A stretch of DNA of 64,000 nucleotides from Bacteroidota bacterium (GCA_016722375.1 JADKJG010000004.1:124001-188000), one strand, 5' to 3'; positions 17,629 through 27,175 are shown, numbered from the stretch's first letter. Made by a program: numbers and translations. Notes: generated by a model from the letters alone, not told the origin.

Positions 17629-18167
17629 AACTCTGGGATAGCTTCCGTAATTTTTTTTATAAAAGGAGCTTACGTGAACAAATTGCTCACCTTCAAGTAA
17701 CAAGAAGTGTGACTAACTTGAGTAATGCAAAGGAGATTGGAATTCTATTTGATTACTCTTCTCCTGAAAACGAAAGGGTGGTGATAAAATTTGCAGAGGA
17801 GCTAAAGAGCAGAGGAAAGCAAGTAGAGATTTTTGCTTTTTCCAATAATAAAGAGACGGTTCCGGCATCAGGGGTGCAATTGCTAAATAAGGCAGACGTA
17901 AATTGGGCACAGATACCAGAAGGCGAAGTGACGGATTCATTCATTCGCAAAGACTTTGACTTGTTATTGTGCTGCTTTATTCAAAGTAACCCGACATTGG
18001 AGTACATCGCCCGGATAAGTCATGCCAAGTGGCGAGTGGGGATATATTCACCGGACAAAACAGATTATTATGATCTGATGGTTCATTTAGAGGCAGGGAA
18101 AGATTTAGCGTCTTTAATAGAACAGATCGAACATTTTTTAAACCAAATAAATTATGATTCAAACTAG
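17625..18167 (+). CDS. DUF6913-like conserved protein
   Basis: This 180-residue soluble protein starts within the accA stop codon and its end overlaps dapA by 14 bp, so translation is likely coupled at both ends. The first 40 residues are basic and helical; then comes an alpha/beta fold of about 130 residues (EIGILFDYSS, VEIFAFSNN, LLLCCFIQSNPTLEY). It resembles a Bacteroidota-restricted family labelled DUF6913, usually found near cell-envelope and lysine-biosynthesis genes. No catalytic motif is evident and its function is unknown. Confidence 0.8.
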   Translation: MKLWDSFRNFFYKRSLREQIAHLQVTRSVTNLSNAKEIGILFDYSSPENERVVIKFAEELKSRGKQVEIFAFSNNKETVPASGVQLLNKADVNWAQIPEGEVTDSFIRKDFDLLLCCFIQSNPTLEYIARISHAKWRVGIYSPDKTDYYDLMVHLEAGKDLASLIEQIEHFLNQINYDSN

Positions 18168-19047
18168 ACTTAAAGGCACGGGAGTCGCTTTGGTTACGCC
18201 TTTTAATTCTAAAGGGGAAGTAGATTTTAAAGGGCTTGAGAACTTGGTCAACCATTGTATCACAGGCGGGGTGGAATATCTCGTTTCACTTGGCACCACA
18301 GGGGAATCAGCGACGCTGACTAAAGAGGAAAAAATCAAAGTGCTGGAGTTTACCATTGAAAAGAATTCAGGAAGAGTACCTATTGTGGCCGGCTTTGGTG
18401 GTAATGACACCAGAGCAGTGGCTAAGGAATTGGAAAATTTTCATTTCAAAGGAGTGGATGCGGTTCTTTCCGTCAGTCCTTATTATAATAAGCCTTCGCA
18501 GGAGGGTATTTTTCAACACTACAAGATAATTGCGGCTGCTTCTCCTCGCCCTATAATTCTTTATAACGTTCCGGGCAGAACCTCCTCCAATATGAAAGCA
18601 GAGACTACTTTGCGGTTGGCTAACGAAGTCAAGAACATTATCGGTATAAAGGAAGCATCGGGTGATTTCATTCAGTGTATGAAGGTTTTAAAATACCGCC
18701 CTGATAATTTCTTAGTGGTATCGGGCGATGATAATATCACTTTGGGATTAATGGCTTATGGAATGGATGGCGTGATTTCGGTAGCAGGTCAGTCGTTTCC
18801 TAAAATATTTACGGAGATGGTGCGGCAATGCCTGAAAGGTGATTTCGCTGCTGCCAGAATGCTGCACTACCAGCTAAGCGACATTACAGATATGCTTTTT
18901 GAGGAGGGAAATCCTGTGGGGGTAAAATGTGCGTTGGCCATTCAAAATATCTGTGAAGATAATTTGCGCCTACCATTAGTAGTGGCATCGGATGGGCTAA
19001 AGAAGAAGTTGAAGGAGGCAATAAGCAGCCTCGCCCTTACCCGCTGA
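18154..19047 (+). CDS. dapA: 4-hydroxy-tetrahydrodipicolinate synthase
   Basis: DapA condenses pyruvate with aspartate semialdehyde in the diaminopimelate/lysine pathway. The 297-residue product is of standard length with GTTGESATL for substrate binding, the Tyr block YNVPGRT, and the Schiff-base Lys in IIGIKEASGD. It overlaps the preceding gene by 14 bp. The pathway partner lysA lies separately at 41.6-42.9 kb. Related aldolases such as NanA share the fold, but the YNVPGRT/KEASGD combination supports DapA. Confidence 0.95.
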   Translation: MIQTRLKGTGVALVTPFNSKGEVDFKGLENLVNHCITGGVEYLVSLGTTGESATLTKEEKIKVLEFTIEKNSGRVPIVAGFGGNDTRAVAKELENFHFKGVDAVLSVSPYYNKPSQEGIFQHYKIIAAASPRPIILYNVPGRTSSNMKAETTLRLANEVKNIIGIKEASGDFIQCMKVLKYRPDNFLVVSGDDNITLGLMAYGMDGVISVAGQSFPKIFTEMVRQCLKGDFAAARMLHYQLSDITDMLFEEGNPVGVKCALAIQNICEDNLRLPLVVASDGLKKKLKEAISSLALTR

Positions 19048-19193
19048 TAGTTTTATTTTTTCAGAATCTTTGATAAAGAGGGATGGAACAGTTTTTTTTG
19101 TGGAGAGGATTCCAAAGGAACAATGACTTCTATTCTTACAAGTATTCCGATGTGGAAGGCTATCTTTGAATTACAACTTAAGACCGGTTTATT

Positions 19194-20042
19194 ATGAAAG
19201 ATTTTTTGAGTTATTCCTTGTTCAGAGTAGGTGCCTTTTCTCTGACCGTTTCACAATTGGTTTATGTAGTGATTCTAATAGCGGTCACGTACCTATTGCT
19301 GCAAATCCTAAGAGGAGTCTTGAACCGATATAAAAAGTTTGATGACGGACAGAGATTTACGGTGTACACCATGACCAAATACTTTGCCTACATCGTCGTT
19401 TTTTCTGCTTCTTTAAGGCTACTAGGTATAGACATTTCCGTTATTGTGGTGAGTTCAGCAGGACTTTTTGTAGGTATAGGCCTAGGCTTGCAAGGCTTGT
19501 TCCATGATTTTGTTTCGGGTATTATTCTTTTGGTGGAAGGGACAATCAAAGCAGGAAGTGTAATTCAGATTGGAGAGAAACGGGTGGAAGTTTTAGAAAT
19601 CAAGTTCAGGACTTCGGTAGTAAAGACGAGAGATGAAAAAGAAATTGTCGTCCCCAATTCCTACCTGACTAAAAATGAAATCATCAATTGGTCGAATCAA
19701 AGAAACTTGAACCGCCATTCTATTGATGTTAGGGTCGCCATTGAAGATGTCGAGCGGGCTATGGCCGCCATGAAGCAAATCGTCCAGAAGCATCCCAAAG
19801 TATTAGCCAAACCGGAGCCTTATGTTCGCATCGAACAGTTTGCAGAATATGCAGTGGAATTAAAAGTCTTGTTTTGGTCTGAAGAGGTTTTTGCAGTAGG
19901 AAGAATGTTAGGCGAAATCCGCTTGCTGATTCTTCACTCCTTTAGAGAGAATAATATTTCCCTGCCTTTCCCGAAACAAGTAGTATCCATTATGGACAGA
20001 GAACAGAAGAAAACCTCTGATGACGACAGAATATTTAACTGA
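19194..20042 (+). CDS. MscS-family mechanosensitive channel
   Basis: The 282-residue protein has three hydrophobic segments in the first 105 residues. The third (SSAGLFVGIGLGLQGLF) carries the Gly/Ala-packed pore helix typical of MscS and leads into HDFVSGIILLVEGTIKAG. A cytoplasmic beta domain follows (VPNSYLTKNEIINWS) and then an alpha/beta vestibule. These proteins open on membrane tension after hypo-osmotic shock. A weakly organised 145-bp gap separates it from dapA, so it may have its own promoter. It converges on lgt across a shared hairpin. Confidence 0.9.
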   Translation: MKDFLSYSLFRVGAFSLTVSQLVYVVILIAVTYLLLQILRGVLNRYKKFDDGQRFTVYTMTKYFAYIVVFSASLRLLGIDISVIVVSSAGLFVGIGLGLQGLFHDFVSGIILLVEGTIKAGSVIQIGEKRVEVLEIKFRTSVVKTRDEKEIVVPNSYLTKNEIINWSNQRNLNRHSIDVRVAIEDVERAMAAMKQIVQKHPKVLAKPEPYVRIEQFAEYAVELKVLFWSEEVFAVGRMLGEIRLLILHSFRENNISLPFPKQVVSIMDREQKKTSDDDRIFN

Positions 20043-20054
20043 CCACTGGTTTAG

Positions 20055-20075
20055 TAAACCCTAAAAAAGGGTTTA
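20055..20075. terminator. Bidirectional hairpin between mscS and lgt
   Basis: TAAACCC (20055-20061) and GGGTTTA (20069-20075) pair around a 7-base A-rich loop, between convergent genes and just overlapping the lgt stop. A T-rich stretch follows on the plus strand. Confidence 0.6.
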
Positions 20076-21311
20076 ACTATTCTCTTTTTTGATTTCCGCT
20101 CCCTTTCTCTGATAATATCTCCATAAATAAATGGTGCCGACAATACCACCAACAAACAACACAATCGAAATCAGTTCAGATTGACGAAATCCTATTCCAA
20201 AAAGATAAGTCAATTCACGTTCGCCGATGTCGCGCAGTTGCTCTATGGAATATCGCTGAAGTCCTATAAGCACCATGAAAGCTGTGACGACGATTCCAGG
20301 CCGGTTTGTAAATCGTTTGCGAATGCCCCAGAGTATGGCAAAGATGACCAGACACATCAGGAACTCATAGATGGGAGTAGGATAAGCCGCTTGGCTGAGA
20401 AGGTGACAATGCTCTTCTACACAACCGGGGATATAATTATGAGGGTCTGCATCTATGATGTTATGCTCGTAGTGGCTGCTCCACAGAAATTGCGGTATGA
20501 AAGAAGGTTTGGCGTGTAGGTTTGCTACACCCCAATCACCATCTCCCGAAACCTGACAACCCAAACGACCGATACCGTTGGCAACGATAAAAGCGGGAGC
20601 AATACAATCAAAAAAGTGAAGCAGGTTAAATTTCTTAATCCGTGCGTAGATAGCAAAGCCAATGGCTGCACAAATTAGTCCGCCGTAAATAGAAAGTCCG
20701 CTGAAGAGAGAACCGACCGGGTCTTGCCAAAAGGTTTCATAGTCCGAAGGGTCTTCAAAATAGTTGAAGAGATTGGACCCCAGCACCCCCAGCACCGCTG
20801 CAATCACCACGAGATCGCCCATTGTGTCAGAGGGGAAAATGGTAATCTTCTTTTTAATTGGTTGCGGTAGTTTCTCTTTGTTTTTAGCGTAATAGTAGTA
20901 ATAGCATAAGCCGGCGCCAACCAATATCCCACCTATCCAACTGCCATGACTCATAGAAAGCATGTATTCCTTGAGCGGGAGTATGTAGGTGCTGAGTTCG
21001 GTGAAGTAAGAGAAGAAGCCGATTATCTTGAATCCCAATACAAACCCGAAGAGGAAATAGAAGACCAACTCAAAAGGGGTAATCCCTTCACCAACAGTTA
21101 TTTCGCTTTCATTGCCGGTTAACAAGCCTAATTTTTCGCGACGGCGCAATTCGATGGTAGCAATCTGTGCACCAACGAGGAAGCCAATCGCCACAAAAAA
21201 TCCATAACTATATACCGGTAGAAACCGAAAATCTAAAGAGGGAGATTCACCGAGGGCAAAATAGAGCCAGTCGGTGATTTTGGCGAAAGAGCGGAGGAGG
21301 ATTAAGAGCAT
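20073..21311 (-). CDS. lgt: Prolipoprotein diacylglyceryl transferase-like membrane protein
   Basis: The 412-residue protein has about eight hydrophobic segments and the Lgt signature GRLGCQVSGDGDWG, corresponding to the GRxGNFxNxExWG block. Lgt transfers diacylglycerol from phosphatidylglycerol to the lipobox cysteine of prolipoproteins at the inner membrane. It is longer than the roughly 290-residue E. coli enzyme, with additional loops. The motif that reads HGG around E. coli His103 is LSIYGGLI here, so the His is Tyr, and the Asn of the signature is Gln. Such deviations occur in long Lgt-like proteins of Bacteroidota, but activity should not be taken for granted. Confidence 0.8.
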   Translation of the reverse strand: MLLILLRSFAKITDWLYFALGESPSLDFRFLPVYSYGFFVAIGFLVGAQIATIELRRREKLGLLTGNESEITVGEGITPFELVFYFLFGFVLGFKIIGFFSYFTELSTYILPLKEYMLSMSHGSWIGGILVGAGLCYYYYYAKNKEKLPQPIKKKITIFPSDTMGDLVVIAAVLGVLGSNLFNYFEDPSDYETFWQDPVGSLFSGLSIYGGLICAAIGFAIYARIKKFNLLHFFDCIAPAFIVANGIGRLGCQVSGDGDWGVANLHAKPSFIPQFLWSSHYEHNIIDADPHNYIPGCVEEHCHLLSQAAYPTPIYEFLMCLVIFAILWGIRKRFTNRPGIVVTAFMVLIGLQRYSIEQLRDIGERELTYLFGIGFRQSELISIVLFVGGIVGTIYLWRYYQRKGAEIKKENS

Positions 21312-21431
21312 AGTACAATTGGTTTCTCGCTGTGAAAAATAAATATCGTTTCACGCAGAGATAAACAGAGAAGCAGGAAACGCAGGCTGGTCGTTCTCTG
21401 TAATATCCAATGCTTTGTATGAAACAAGAAA

Positions 21432-21821
21432 TTAATTACCATCTACATATCTATTGGCGATGCGCTGGATTCCATCTACCAGTTTTGATTCGTTGAAATT
21501 AATCAGTAATCCTATTTGTAGTCCAGTGAGGCGTAAATAAGTAACTACCTGCTTCTTATGAACGTGGCTAAGGAATTCTACAGATTTAAGTTCTACCAAA
21601 ACTTTGCTTTCTATTATCAGGTCTGCACGAAAGGCTGAATTGATTTTAATTCCCTGAAATACGATAGGTATTTCTTTTTGACGCTCTACTTGCAACCCGT
21701 GTCTGGTAAGTGCATGACACAATATTTCTTCATAAACAGATTCAAATAACCCCGGCCCTAATTCTCTATGAATATGAATACTGTGGTCAATAATCGCGGA
21801 AGTAATTTGATTAATAATCAT
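21432..21821 (-). CDS. GxxExxY family protein
   Basis: The 129-residue protein contains the family-defining motif GLFESVY within ELGPGLFESVYEEIL, followed by ADLIIESKVLVELKSV, which fits a small PD-(D/E)XK nuclease-like fold (Asp, then ExK). GxxExxY proteins are very common, often multicopy, in Bacteroidota and other environmental bacteria; their role is not established. It stands alone between lgt and mtaB. The surrounding intergenic DNA is short and holds nothing else notable. Confidence 0.88.
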   Translation of the reverse strand: MIINQITSAIIDHSIHIHRELGPGLFESVYEEILCHALTRHGLQVERQKEIPIVFQGIKINSAFRADLIIESKVLVELKSVEFLSHVHKKQVVTYLRLTGLQIGLLINFNESKLVDGIQRIANRYVDGN

Positions 21822-21866
21822 CCCCTGTTTGTCTCTGCTTCCCTGTGTTCTCTGCGTGAAATATTA

Positions 21867-23200
21867 TTAAACCAAAACCGACTCATTCAACAAAATTCTA
21901 CCTTTTACATACCCAAAATCCGAAACCTCATCCAGCGAAACAGTATGAATGGTGTTGACTAATTTTTCATCAAAAGGTACAGCGACTTTGATATAGTTAT
22001 CGGTGAAGCCATAGGTGATACCGTTGTCGTTTTCGGACTCAAACAGCACTTGGCGGTTGGTGCCAAGATGTTCGCTGTAGAATTTTCTTTTCTTCTTTTC
22101 AGAAAGTATGCGGAGCATTTTGTTGCGCTCTTTGCGCTCGTTGATAGGGACAACCGGAGAGATATTCAACGCACGGGTATTCGCCCGTTCGCTGTAAGTA
22201 AACACATGCAGATAAGAAACATCCAACTCTTTTATGAGGTTATAGGTTTCCAGAAAATGTTCTTCTGTTTCGCGGGAAATCCCACAATCACATCTACGCC
22301 AATGCAAGCATGAGGCATCACGGTTTTGATTTGGGCCACTCGTTCGTGGTAAAGTTTACTGAGGTATTTCCGCCGCATCAGCTTTAAAATTTTATCTGAA
22401 CCGGACTGAAGCGGAATATGAAAGTGCGGGGTGAATTTTTCCGAAGCTCCGACAAAGCGGATGATGTCATTGGAAAGTAAATTAGGCTCGATGGAAGAAA
22501 TTCTGAATCGTTCTACTTCTACCTTTTTATCTAAGGCCTGAATCAGTTGAAAGAAATCTTCGTCGTTGCGTTCGTTCCCATCGCTTGATTTTCCGTAGTC
22601 ACCAATATTGACACCCGTCAAAACAATCTCTTTCACGCCGGTGGCGGCCACCTTCTGCGCCACTTCAACGGTATGTTCAATCGAATGGCCACGGCTCTTT
22701 CCGCGCGCCATCGGGATGGTGCAGAAGGAGCAGAAATAATCACAACCGTCCTGCACTTTCAAAAAGCTGCGGGTTCGCTCGCTCGAAAAAGCATCGGCAT
22801 AGAAACGGACATCGTTGATGTCGCCGCTCACCACCAGCGTTTGCTCTTGTTCTTCTAACTGCTCCAGATATTCATGAATCTTGAATTTTTCATTCGCACC
22901 CAAAACCAGATTCACCCCCGGAATCGCCGCTATTTCATCCGGCTTCAACTGCGCAAAGCATCCCACCACAATAATCTTAGCACCGGGGTTGGTTCGCAAA
23001 GCTGTTTTCACCACATAGCGGGTTTCTTTGTCGGCATTCTGAGTAACCGAACAGGTATTGATGATGTAATAATCGGCACGGTCGCTGAATTCCACTTTTT
23101 GGAATCCTTTTTCAACCAAACTTCTTCCAATGCTGGAAGTTTCGGAGAAATTGAGCTTGCAACCGAGGGTATGCAGCGCTATTTTGCGGTTATAATACAT
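21867..23200 (-). pseudogene. mtaB: tRNA methylthiotransferase MtaB, single frameshift
   Basis: The N-terminal frame (23200 to 22232) carries the MTTase domain with three Cys (TLGCKLN, NTCSV, VGCFAQ) and the radical-SAM motif CDYFCSFCTIP. It runs to VDVIVGFPA and then loses sense. A second frame, ending at 21867, continues as ETEEHFLETYNLIKEL, YLHVFTYSERANT and a TRAM-like end. One missing base near 22272 (plus-strand TTTCGCGGG) explains both. MtaB adds a methylthio group to t6A37 of tRNA; the cofactor is two Fe-S clusters. All other sequence looks intact, so an assembly error is as likely as true inactivation. Confidence 0.88.
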
Positions 23201-23234
23201 CGGGTGGCGAAGATAGAAAATCAGTTGGCAGGAT

Positions 23235-23316
23235 GATTTTAGATTTTAGAAGCCAGATTTCAGAATAAAAACACCTTAGCGTTCATATCTAAATCTCCCT
23301 TCTAAAATCTAAAATC
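23235..23316. repeat. 18-bp perfect inverted repeat
   Basis: GATTTTAGATTTTAGAAG at 23235-23252 and its exact reverse complement at 23299-23316 flank a 46-bp centre in the short gap between the divergent mtaB and oxidoreductase genes. It could form a cruciform or long stem, or be the ends of a small mobile repeat. The region also has to hold promoters for both genes. Confidence 0.7.
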
Positions 23317-23341
23317 AAAATTTTTTCTCTCTTCGCTCTTC

Positions 23342-24334
23342 ATGAAGAAGATAGTACGGATAGGAGTTTTTGGTGTGGGCCATTTGGGTAAGATTCACGT
23401 CAAGTTATTGAAGGAAATTCCCGGATATGAAATCGTGGGGTTTTATGACCCCGACGATGACAATTCATCCAAGGCAGAGGAAGAATTTGGCCTCACCCGT
23501 TTCGATTCTCCCAAGAAGTTGATGGCTTCCTGCGATGCGATTGATATTATTTCGCCCACCATCACGCACTATTCTATCGCACAGGAAGCGGTGAAAATGT
23601 CGAAACACATTTTTGTTGAGAAGCCAATGACCGAAAGTCTGAAAGACGCAAAACATTTGGTGAAGTTGGTGGAAGAAGCGGGTGTCAAAGCGATGGTGGG
23701 GCACGTAGAGCGTTTCAATCCGGCCTTGCTCAGTGTGAATAAGAAATTGCTACAGCCGGTTTTTATCGAGGTGCATCGGTTGGCGCAGTTCAATCCACGT
23801 GGAACGGATGTTTCGGTAGTGCTCGATCTGATGATTCATGATATTGACATCATTCTGAGTTTGGTGAAAGCCAACATCAAAAGAATCAGCGCCAGCGGAG
23901 TGGCTATTGTCAGTAAATCGCCGGACATTGCCAGTGCGCGGATTGAATTTGACAACGGCTGTGTGGCGAATGTGACCGCCAGCCGCATCTCGCTAAAGAG
24001 TATGCGAAAGATACGCATCTTCCAACCAGGGGCCTATGTCAGCATGGATTTTCTGGCTAAGAAAAGTGAAATCATCCGCATAGAAGATGAACTGCCTACC
24101 GATGTCGTCCAGCCTTTAGAGATTGAACTGGCAGACCATACCAAGAAATATATTGTTTATGAAGCACCCGAAACGGAGGATAACAATGCTATAAAGATGG
24201 AACTGGAACTGTTTCTAAAGGCTATTATCGAAAACAAGCCCGTTCCGGTAAGCATTCAGGATGGATACAACGCCATGGACGTGGCTCACCAAATTCTGGA
24301 CAAGATTGAACAGCAGATGAGCCATAGAAAATAG
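23342..24334 (+). CDS. Gfo/Idh/MocA-family oxidoreductase
   Basis: The 330-residue protein begins with a Rossmann fold (RIGVFGVGHLGKIHVKLL), then has the EKP motif (FVEKPMTESL) and the family's second block with DLMIHDIDIIL, placing the likely catalytic His and Asp. These enzymes use NAD(P) to oxidise or reduce sugars, inositols or related compounds; some act on UDP-sugars. The substrate cannot be told. Downstream, beyond a 21-bp-period repeat array, lie a lipoprotein and a polysaccharide-type sugar transferase, so a role in surface glycan precursor synthesis is possible. Confidence 0.88.
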   Translation: MKKIVRIGVFGVGHLGKIHVKLLKEIPGYEIVGFYDPDDDNSSKAEEEFGLTRFDSPKKLMASCDAIDIISPTITHYSIAQEAVKMSKHIFVEKPMTESLKDAKHLVKLVEEAGVKAMVGHVERFNPALLSVNKKLLQPVFIEVHRLAQFNPRGTDVSVVLDLMIHDIDIILSLVKANIKRISASGVAIVSKSPDIASARIEFDNGCVANVTASRISLKSMRKIRIFQPGAYVSMDFLAKKSEIIRIEDELPTDVVQPLEIELADHTKKYIVYEAPETEDNNAIKMELELFLKAIIENKPVPVSIQDGYNAMDVAHQILDKIEQQMSHRK

Positions 24335-24423
24335 AAAAAACGGCTCAAACACTCGATTCCTCACCTCATCCCTGCGGTAAGGCTCCTCGCGAATTGTTAA
24401 AAAATAGGGGAAAACGGCCTAAA

Positions 24424-24760
24424 AGTGTTACCATTTTCCAAAAAGTAGATGCTTTTCGTCAGAAAGGAGCTCCTTTTTTTCTGGGAGCACGTCCTTTTTG
24501 TCAGAAAGTAGCTACTTTTTCTCTGGGAGTACCTCCTTTCCAGCCAAAAGCACCACCTTTTTTCTGGAGAGTAGCACCTTTTCTACTGGGAGTAGCACCT
24601 TTTTGGGCGGGAGTACGTCCTTTCCACCAGAAAGCAGCTCCTTTTTGGTAGAAAGTAGCTATTTTTTCTCCGAGAGTACGTCCTTCTGAGCAGGGAGTAG
24701 ATGCTTTTCTAATAGAAGTAGGTACTTTTTTTCAGACAATAGATGGTTTTGGATCGGCAT
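24424..24760. repeat. 21-bp periodic array A, about 15 units
   Basis: Cores of the form GTAG, GTAC or GCAC followed by CTTTT recur at 24445, 24466, 24487, 24508, 24529, 24550, 24571, 24592, 24613, 24634, 24655, 24676, 24697, 24718 and 24739. Every step is exactly 21 bp. Units differ at roughly half their positions, but there is no insertion or deletion. Read as protein the array gives seven-residue repeats with a recurrent Phe, but a stop interrupts the frame at 24649-24651 and there is no other sign of coding. It fills the gap between the oxidoreductase and the lipoprotein gene. Confidence 0.95.
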
Positions 24761-24879
24761 CATGTATTTCCAGCCTCTGGTTAGCTCTTTTTTCATCCAA
24801 ATCACTTCATGTTTTGCCGGCTTCGGCACCGGTGCTATTGAGGTATTTTACTTTCCCTTCAAAACCTGCCCTCGGATAG

Positions 24880-24888
24880 TATATTTGC
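24880..24888 (+). promoter_or_regulatory. Candidate -7 promoter element for the lipoprotein gene
   Basis: TATATTTGC matches the Bacteroidota TAnnTTTGC element, 42 bp before ATG 24930. No clear TTTG -33 box was found at the usual distance, so support is partial. Confidence 0.4.
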
Positions 24889-24929
24889 AATCTTTTTCAA
24901 AAAAGGCGTTCAGGATACATTCTATTAAT

Positions 24930-25754
24930 ATGGTTCGATTCATTCTTCCCCTGTTGCTGCTTTCGGGATTTCTTTATTCCTGTAAGCAGATTCCCAACGA
25001 TGGGATTCCTTTTTATATGAGCATAGATTCAGTCACTTTGGTTACCAACCCCGCTAACGAAGGGCCGAATACCAACGCCATTACGGATGTTTGGGCAGAA
25101 GCCGATGCGGCAAATCTGGGCGCTTTTGAACTGCCGGTCAATTTTCCGGTGTTGATGGAAAACGAAATCCGTTTTGTGATTAATGCAGGGATTAAAGAAA
25201 GCGGACAATCAAACGTGCGCGTGATTTATCCCTTTTATCAACCCGATACCTTTACGCTCATGGCGCAAAAGGGAGTATCCTATTCGCATGTCCCTACTTT
25301 TCGATATAAATCAGGTACTGTATTTCCTGTGCTGGAAGATTTTGAAAGCGGAAATTCTTTTAACGGAATCAATCGGATAACGACCGACACGAATATCCGG
25401 TATGGCAATGCCTGCGGAAAAATAAGCGTCAGTGCGCTGGACTCTAACGAAATGGGGACGCTGATACAAAGTGTCACACTAACTGCCGGCAAAGAAGTGT
25501 GGGTTGAATTGGATTATAAAGCAGCCGTTCCGTTCTACGTGGGCTTTAATGCCACCTATTCGGCGGGCAATGAACCGGTGCCGGTATTGTTTGTGAATCC
25601 TAAAGAGGGATGGAATAAAATTTATGTGAACCTGACCATACCGGTTGGATACAGAGCCGCCAATAGCTATACTTTATATTTTGAAGCGTTGCGCATTTTC
25701 GGCACCGAAGGCGGCAGTGTTTATCTCGATAATATTAAACTGCTTAGTTTATAG
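24930..25754 (+). CDS. Predicted lipoprotein
   Basis: The frame is open from 24762, but ATG 24930 gives a classical lipoprotein signal: MVRFILPLLLLSGFLYSC with lipobox Cys18, and a promoter-like TATATTTGC sits upstream. The mature 257 residues are beta-rich, with a C-terminal part resembling a carbohydrate-binding or galactose-binding-like jelly roll (VLEDFESGNSF, GSVYLDNIKLLSL). No family name can be given. It is separated by 2 bp from the sugar transferase, so the two are one operon. Surface location is inferred from the signal. Confidence 0.8.
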   Translation: MVRFILPLLLLSGFLYSCKQIPNDGIPFYMSIDSVTLVTNPANEGPNTNAITDVWAEADAANLGAFELPVNFPVLMENEIRFVINAGIKESGQSNVRVIYPFYQPDTFTLMAQKGVSYSHVPTFRYKSGTVFPVLEDFESGNSFNGINRITTDTNIRYGNACGKISVSALDSNEMGTLIQSVTLTAGKEVWVELDYKAAVPFYVGFNATYSAGNEPVPVLFVNPKEGWNKIYVNLTIPVGYRAANSYTLYFEALRIFGTEGGSVYLDNIKLLSL

Positions 25755-25756
25755 AG

Positions 25757-27175
25757 ATGAAAAAGCGGCGGGGCATTATTGGGTGGTATGTGGCCGGTGA
25801 TTATTTCGCCTCCATGCTGGCTTGGTACTCGCTCTTTCTTTTCAGAAAGGTGACCATTGAAGGAAACCAGCTCAACCTCACACTGCCCTTCGACGACCGA
25901 AACTTTTTTGTCGCCATCATCATCGTGCCTTTTGTATGGCTCCTGTTTCATTACATCACCGGTACCTATACCGACTTGTATAAGAAATCGAGACTACAGG
26001 AACTGGGCAAAACGCTCGTGGTTACTTTTTTCGGAAGCATCATCATCTTTTTCATCCTGCTGCTCGATGATTATGTGCGCCGCTATTCAGACTACTACCT
26101 CACCTTCACCGTACTGCTGCTTTTCCAATTCATATTTACCATGATCTTCCGAATCATAATATTAAATCGGGCGAAGAAAAATATCAGAGCGGGCCAAGTG
26201 GCTTTCCAAACCCTGATGATTGGCAGCAGCCAGAAAGCAAATGAATTGTATGAAGATTTGAAGAAAGAAAAAGCCTTCTCGGGTTTTCAGTTCTGCGGCT
26301 ATTTAGAATTGAACGGCTATGAAAAAAATACACTGACCTCTGAACTGAAAGAGTTGGGGAAGCTCGCTGATTTAGAGAAAGTGATTGAATCGCACCCCGA
26401 CATTGAAGAGGTGATGATTGCCATGGAAACATCGGAACATCCGAAATTGAATGACATCATCAATCGTTTGGCTGATAAAAATATTACCATTCGGATCATC
26501 CCGGATATGTATGATATTCTTTCGGGCACGGTGCGCATGAACCACGCGATTGGTGAGGCCTTTATAGAAATCCCTCCGGTGATGTTGAGCGAATGGGAGA
26601 AAATTACGAAGCGATGGTTTGATGTGTTGTTCTCGCTGCTCTCTTTGGTGTTGATTTCGCCGGTGCTGCTGTTGGTGGCTATTCGGATTAAACTGGAAGA
26701 CGGCGGGCCATTCTTTTATAAGCAGGAAAGATTAGGACACTATGGCAAGCCCTTCTTCATCTATAAGTTCCGCTCCATGAAGATGGATGCCGAGCACAGC
26801 GGCCCGCAGTTGACGAAAGAAAACGATGATCGGATTACACGGATTGGTAAAGACATCCGCAAATACAGAATAGATGAACTGCCACAGTTCATCAACGTGT
26901 TGAAAGGAGAAATGAGTGTGGTAGGCCCGCGCGCGGAAAGAAGGTTCTTCGCTGATCAAATCATTCGCGTAGCTCCTCATTATCGTCACCTCTTTCGAGT
27001 TCAACCGGGCATCACTTCCTTGGGTATGGTGAAATATGGCTATGCCTCCACCGTAGAAGAAATGGTGAAACGACTGAAGTATGACATTGTTTACATTGAG
27101 AACATGAGTGTAGTCCTCGATTTTAAAATTATGATTTTTACGGTGCTCACCGTATTGCACGGACGAGGAAAATAG
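25757..27175 (+). CDS. Polyprenyl-phosphate sugar-1-phosphate transferase (WcaJ/WbaP type)
   Basis: The 472-residue membrane protein has four N-terminal hydrophobic segments, a CoA-binding-like Rossmann region (about 145-260), another membrane hairpin (WFDVLFSLLSLVLISPVLLL) and a C-terminal bacterial sugar transferase domain with KFRSM, DELPQFINVLKGEMSVVGPRAE. Such enzymes load the first sugar phosphate on undecaprenyl phosphate to start exopolysaccharide or O-antigen synthesis at the inner membrane. The sugar is unknown. No further polysaccharide genes follow, so the rest of the pathway is elsewhere. Confidence 0.92.
   Translation: MKKRRGIIGWYVAGDYFASMLAWYSLFLFRKVTIEGNQLNLTLPFDDRNFFVAIIIVPFVWLLFHYITGTYTDLYKKSRLQELGKTLVVTFFGSIIIFFILLLDDYVRRYSDYYLTFTVLLLFQFIFTMIFRIIILNRAKKNIRAGQVAFQTLMIGSSQKANELYEDLKKEKAFSGFQFCGYLELNGYEKNTLTSELKELGKLADLEKVIESHPDIEEVMIAMETSEHPKLNDIINRLADKNITIRIIPDMYDILSGTVRMNHAIGEAFIEIPPVMLSEWEKITKRWFDVLFSLLSLVLISPVLLLVAIRIKLEDGGPFFYKQERLGHYGKPFFIYKFRSMKMDAEHSGPQLTKENDDRITRIGKDIRKYRIDELPQFINVLKGEMSVVGPRAERRFFADQIIRVAPHYRHLFRVQPGITSLGMVKYGYASTVEEMVKRLKYDIVYIENMSVVLDFKIMIFTVLTVLHGRGK

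Noticed and set aside
24394..24760. Possible heptad-repeat protein over array A
   Set aside because: The frame is interrupted by a stop at 24649-24651, lacks a signal or fold, and the same period occurs in arrays that are not coding.
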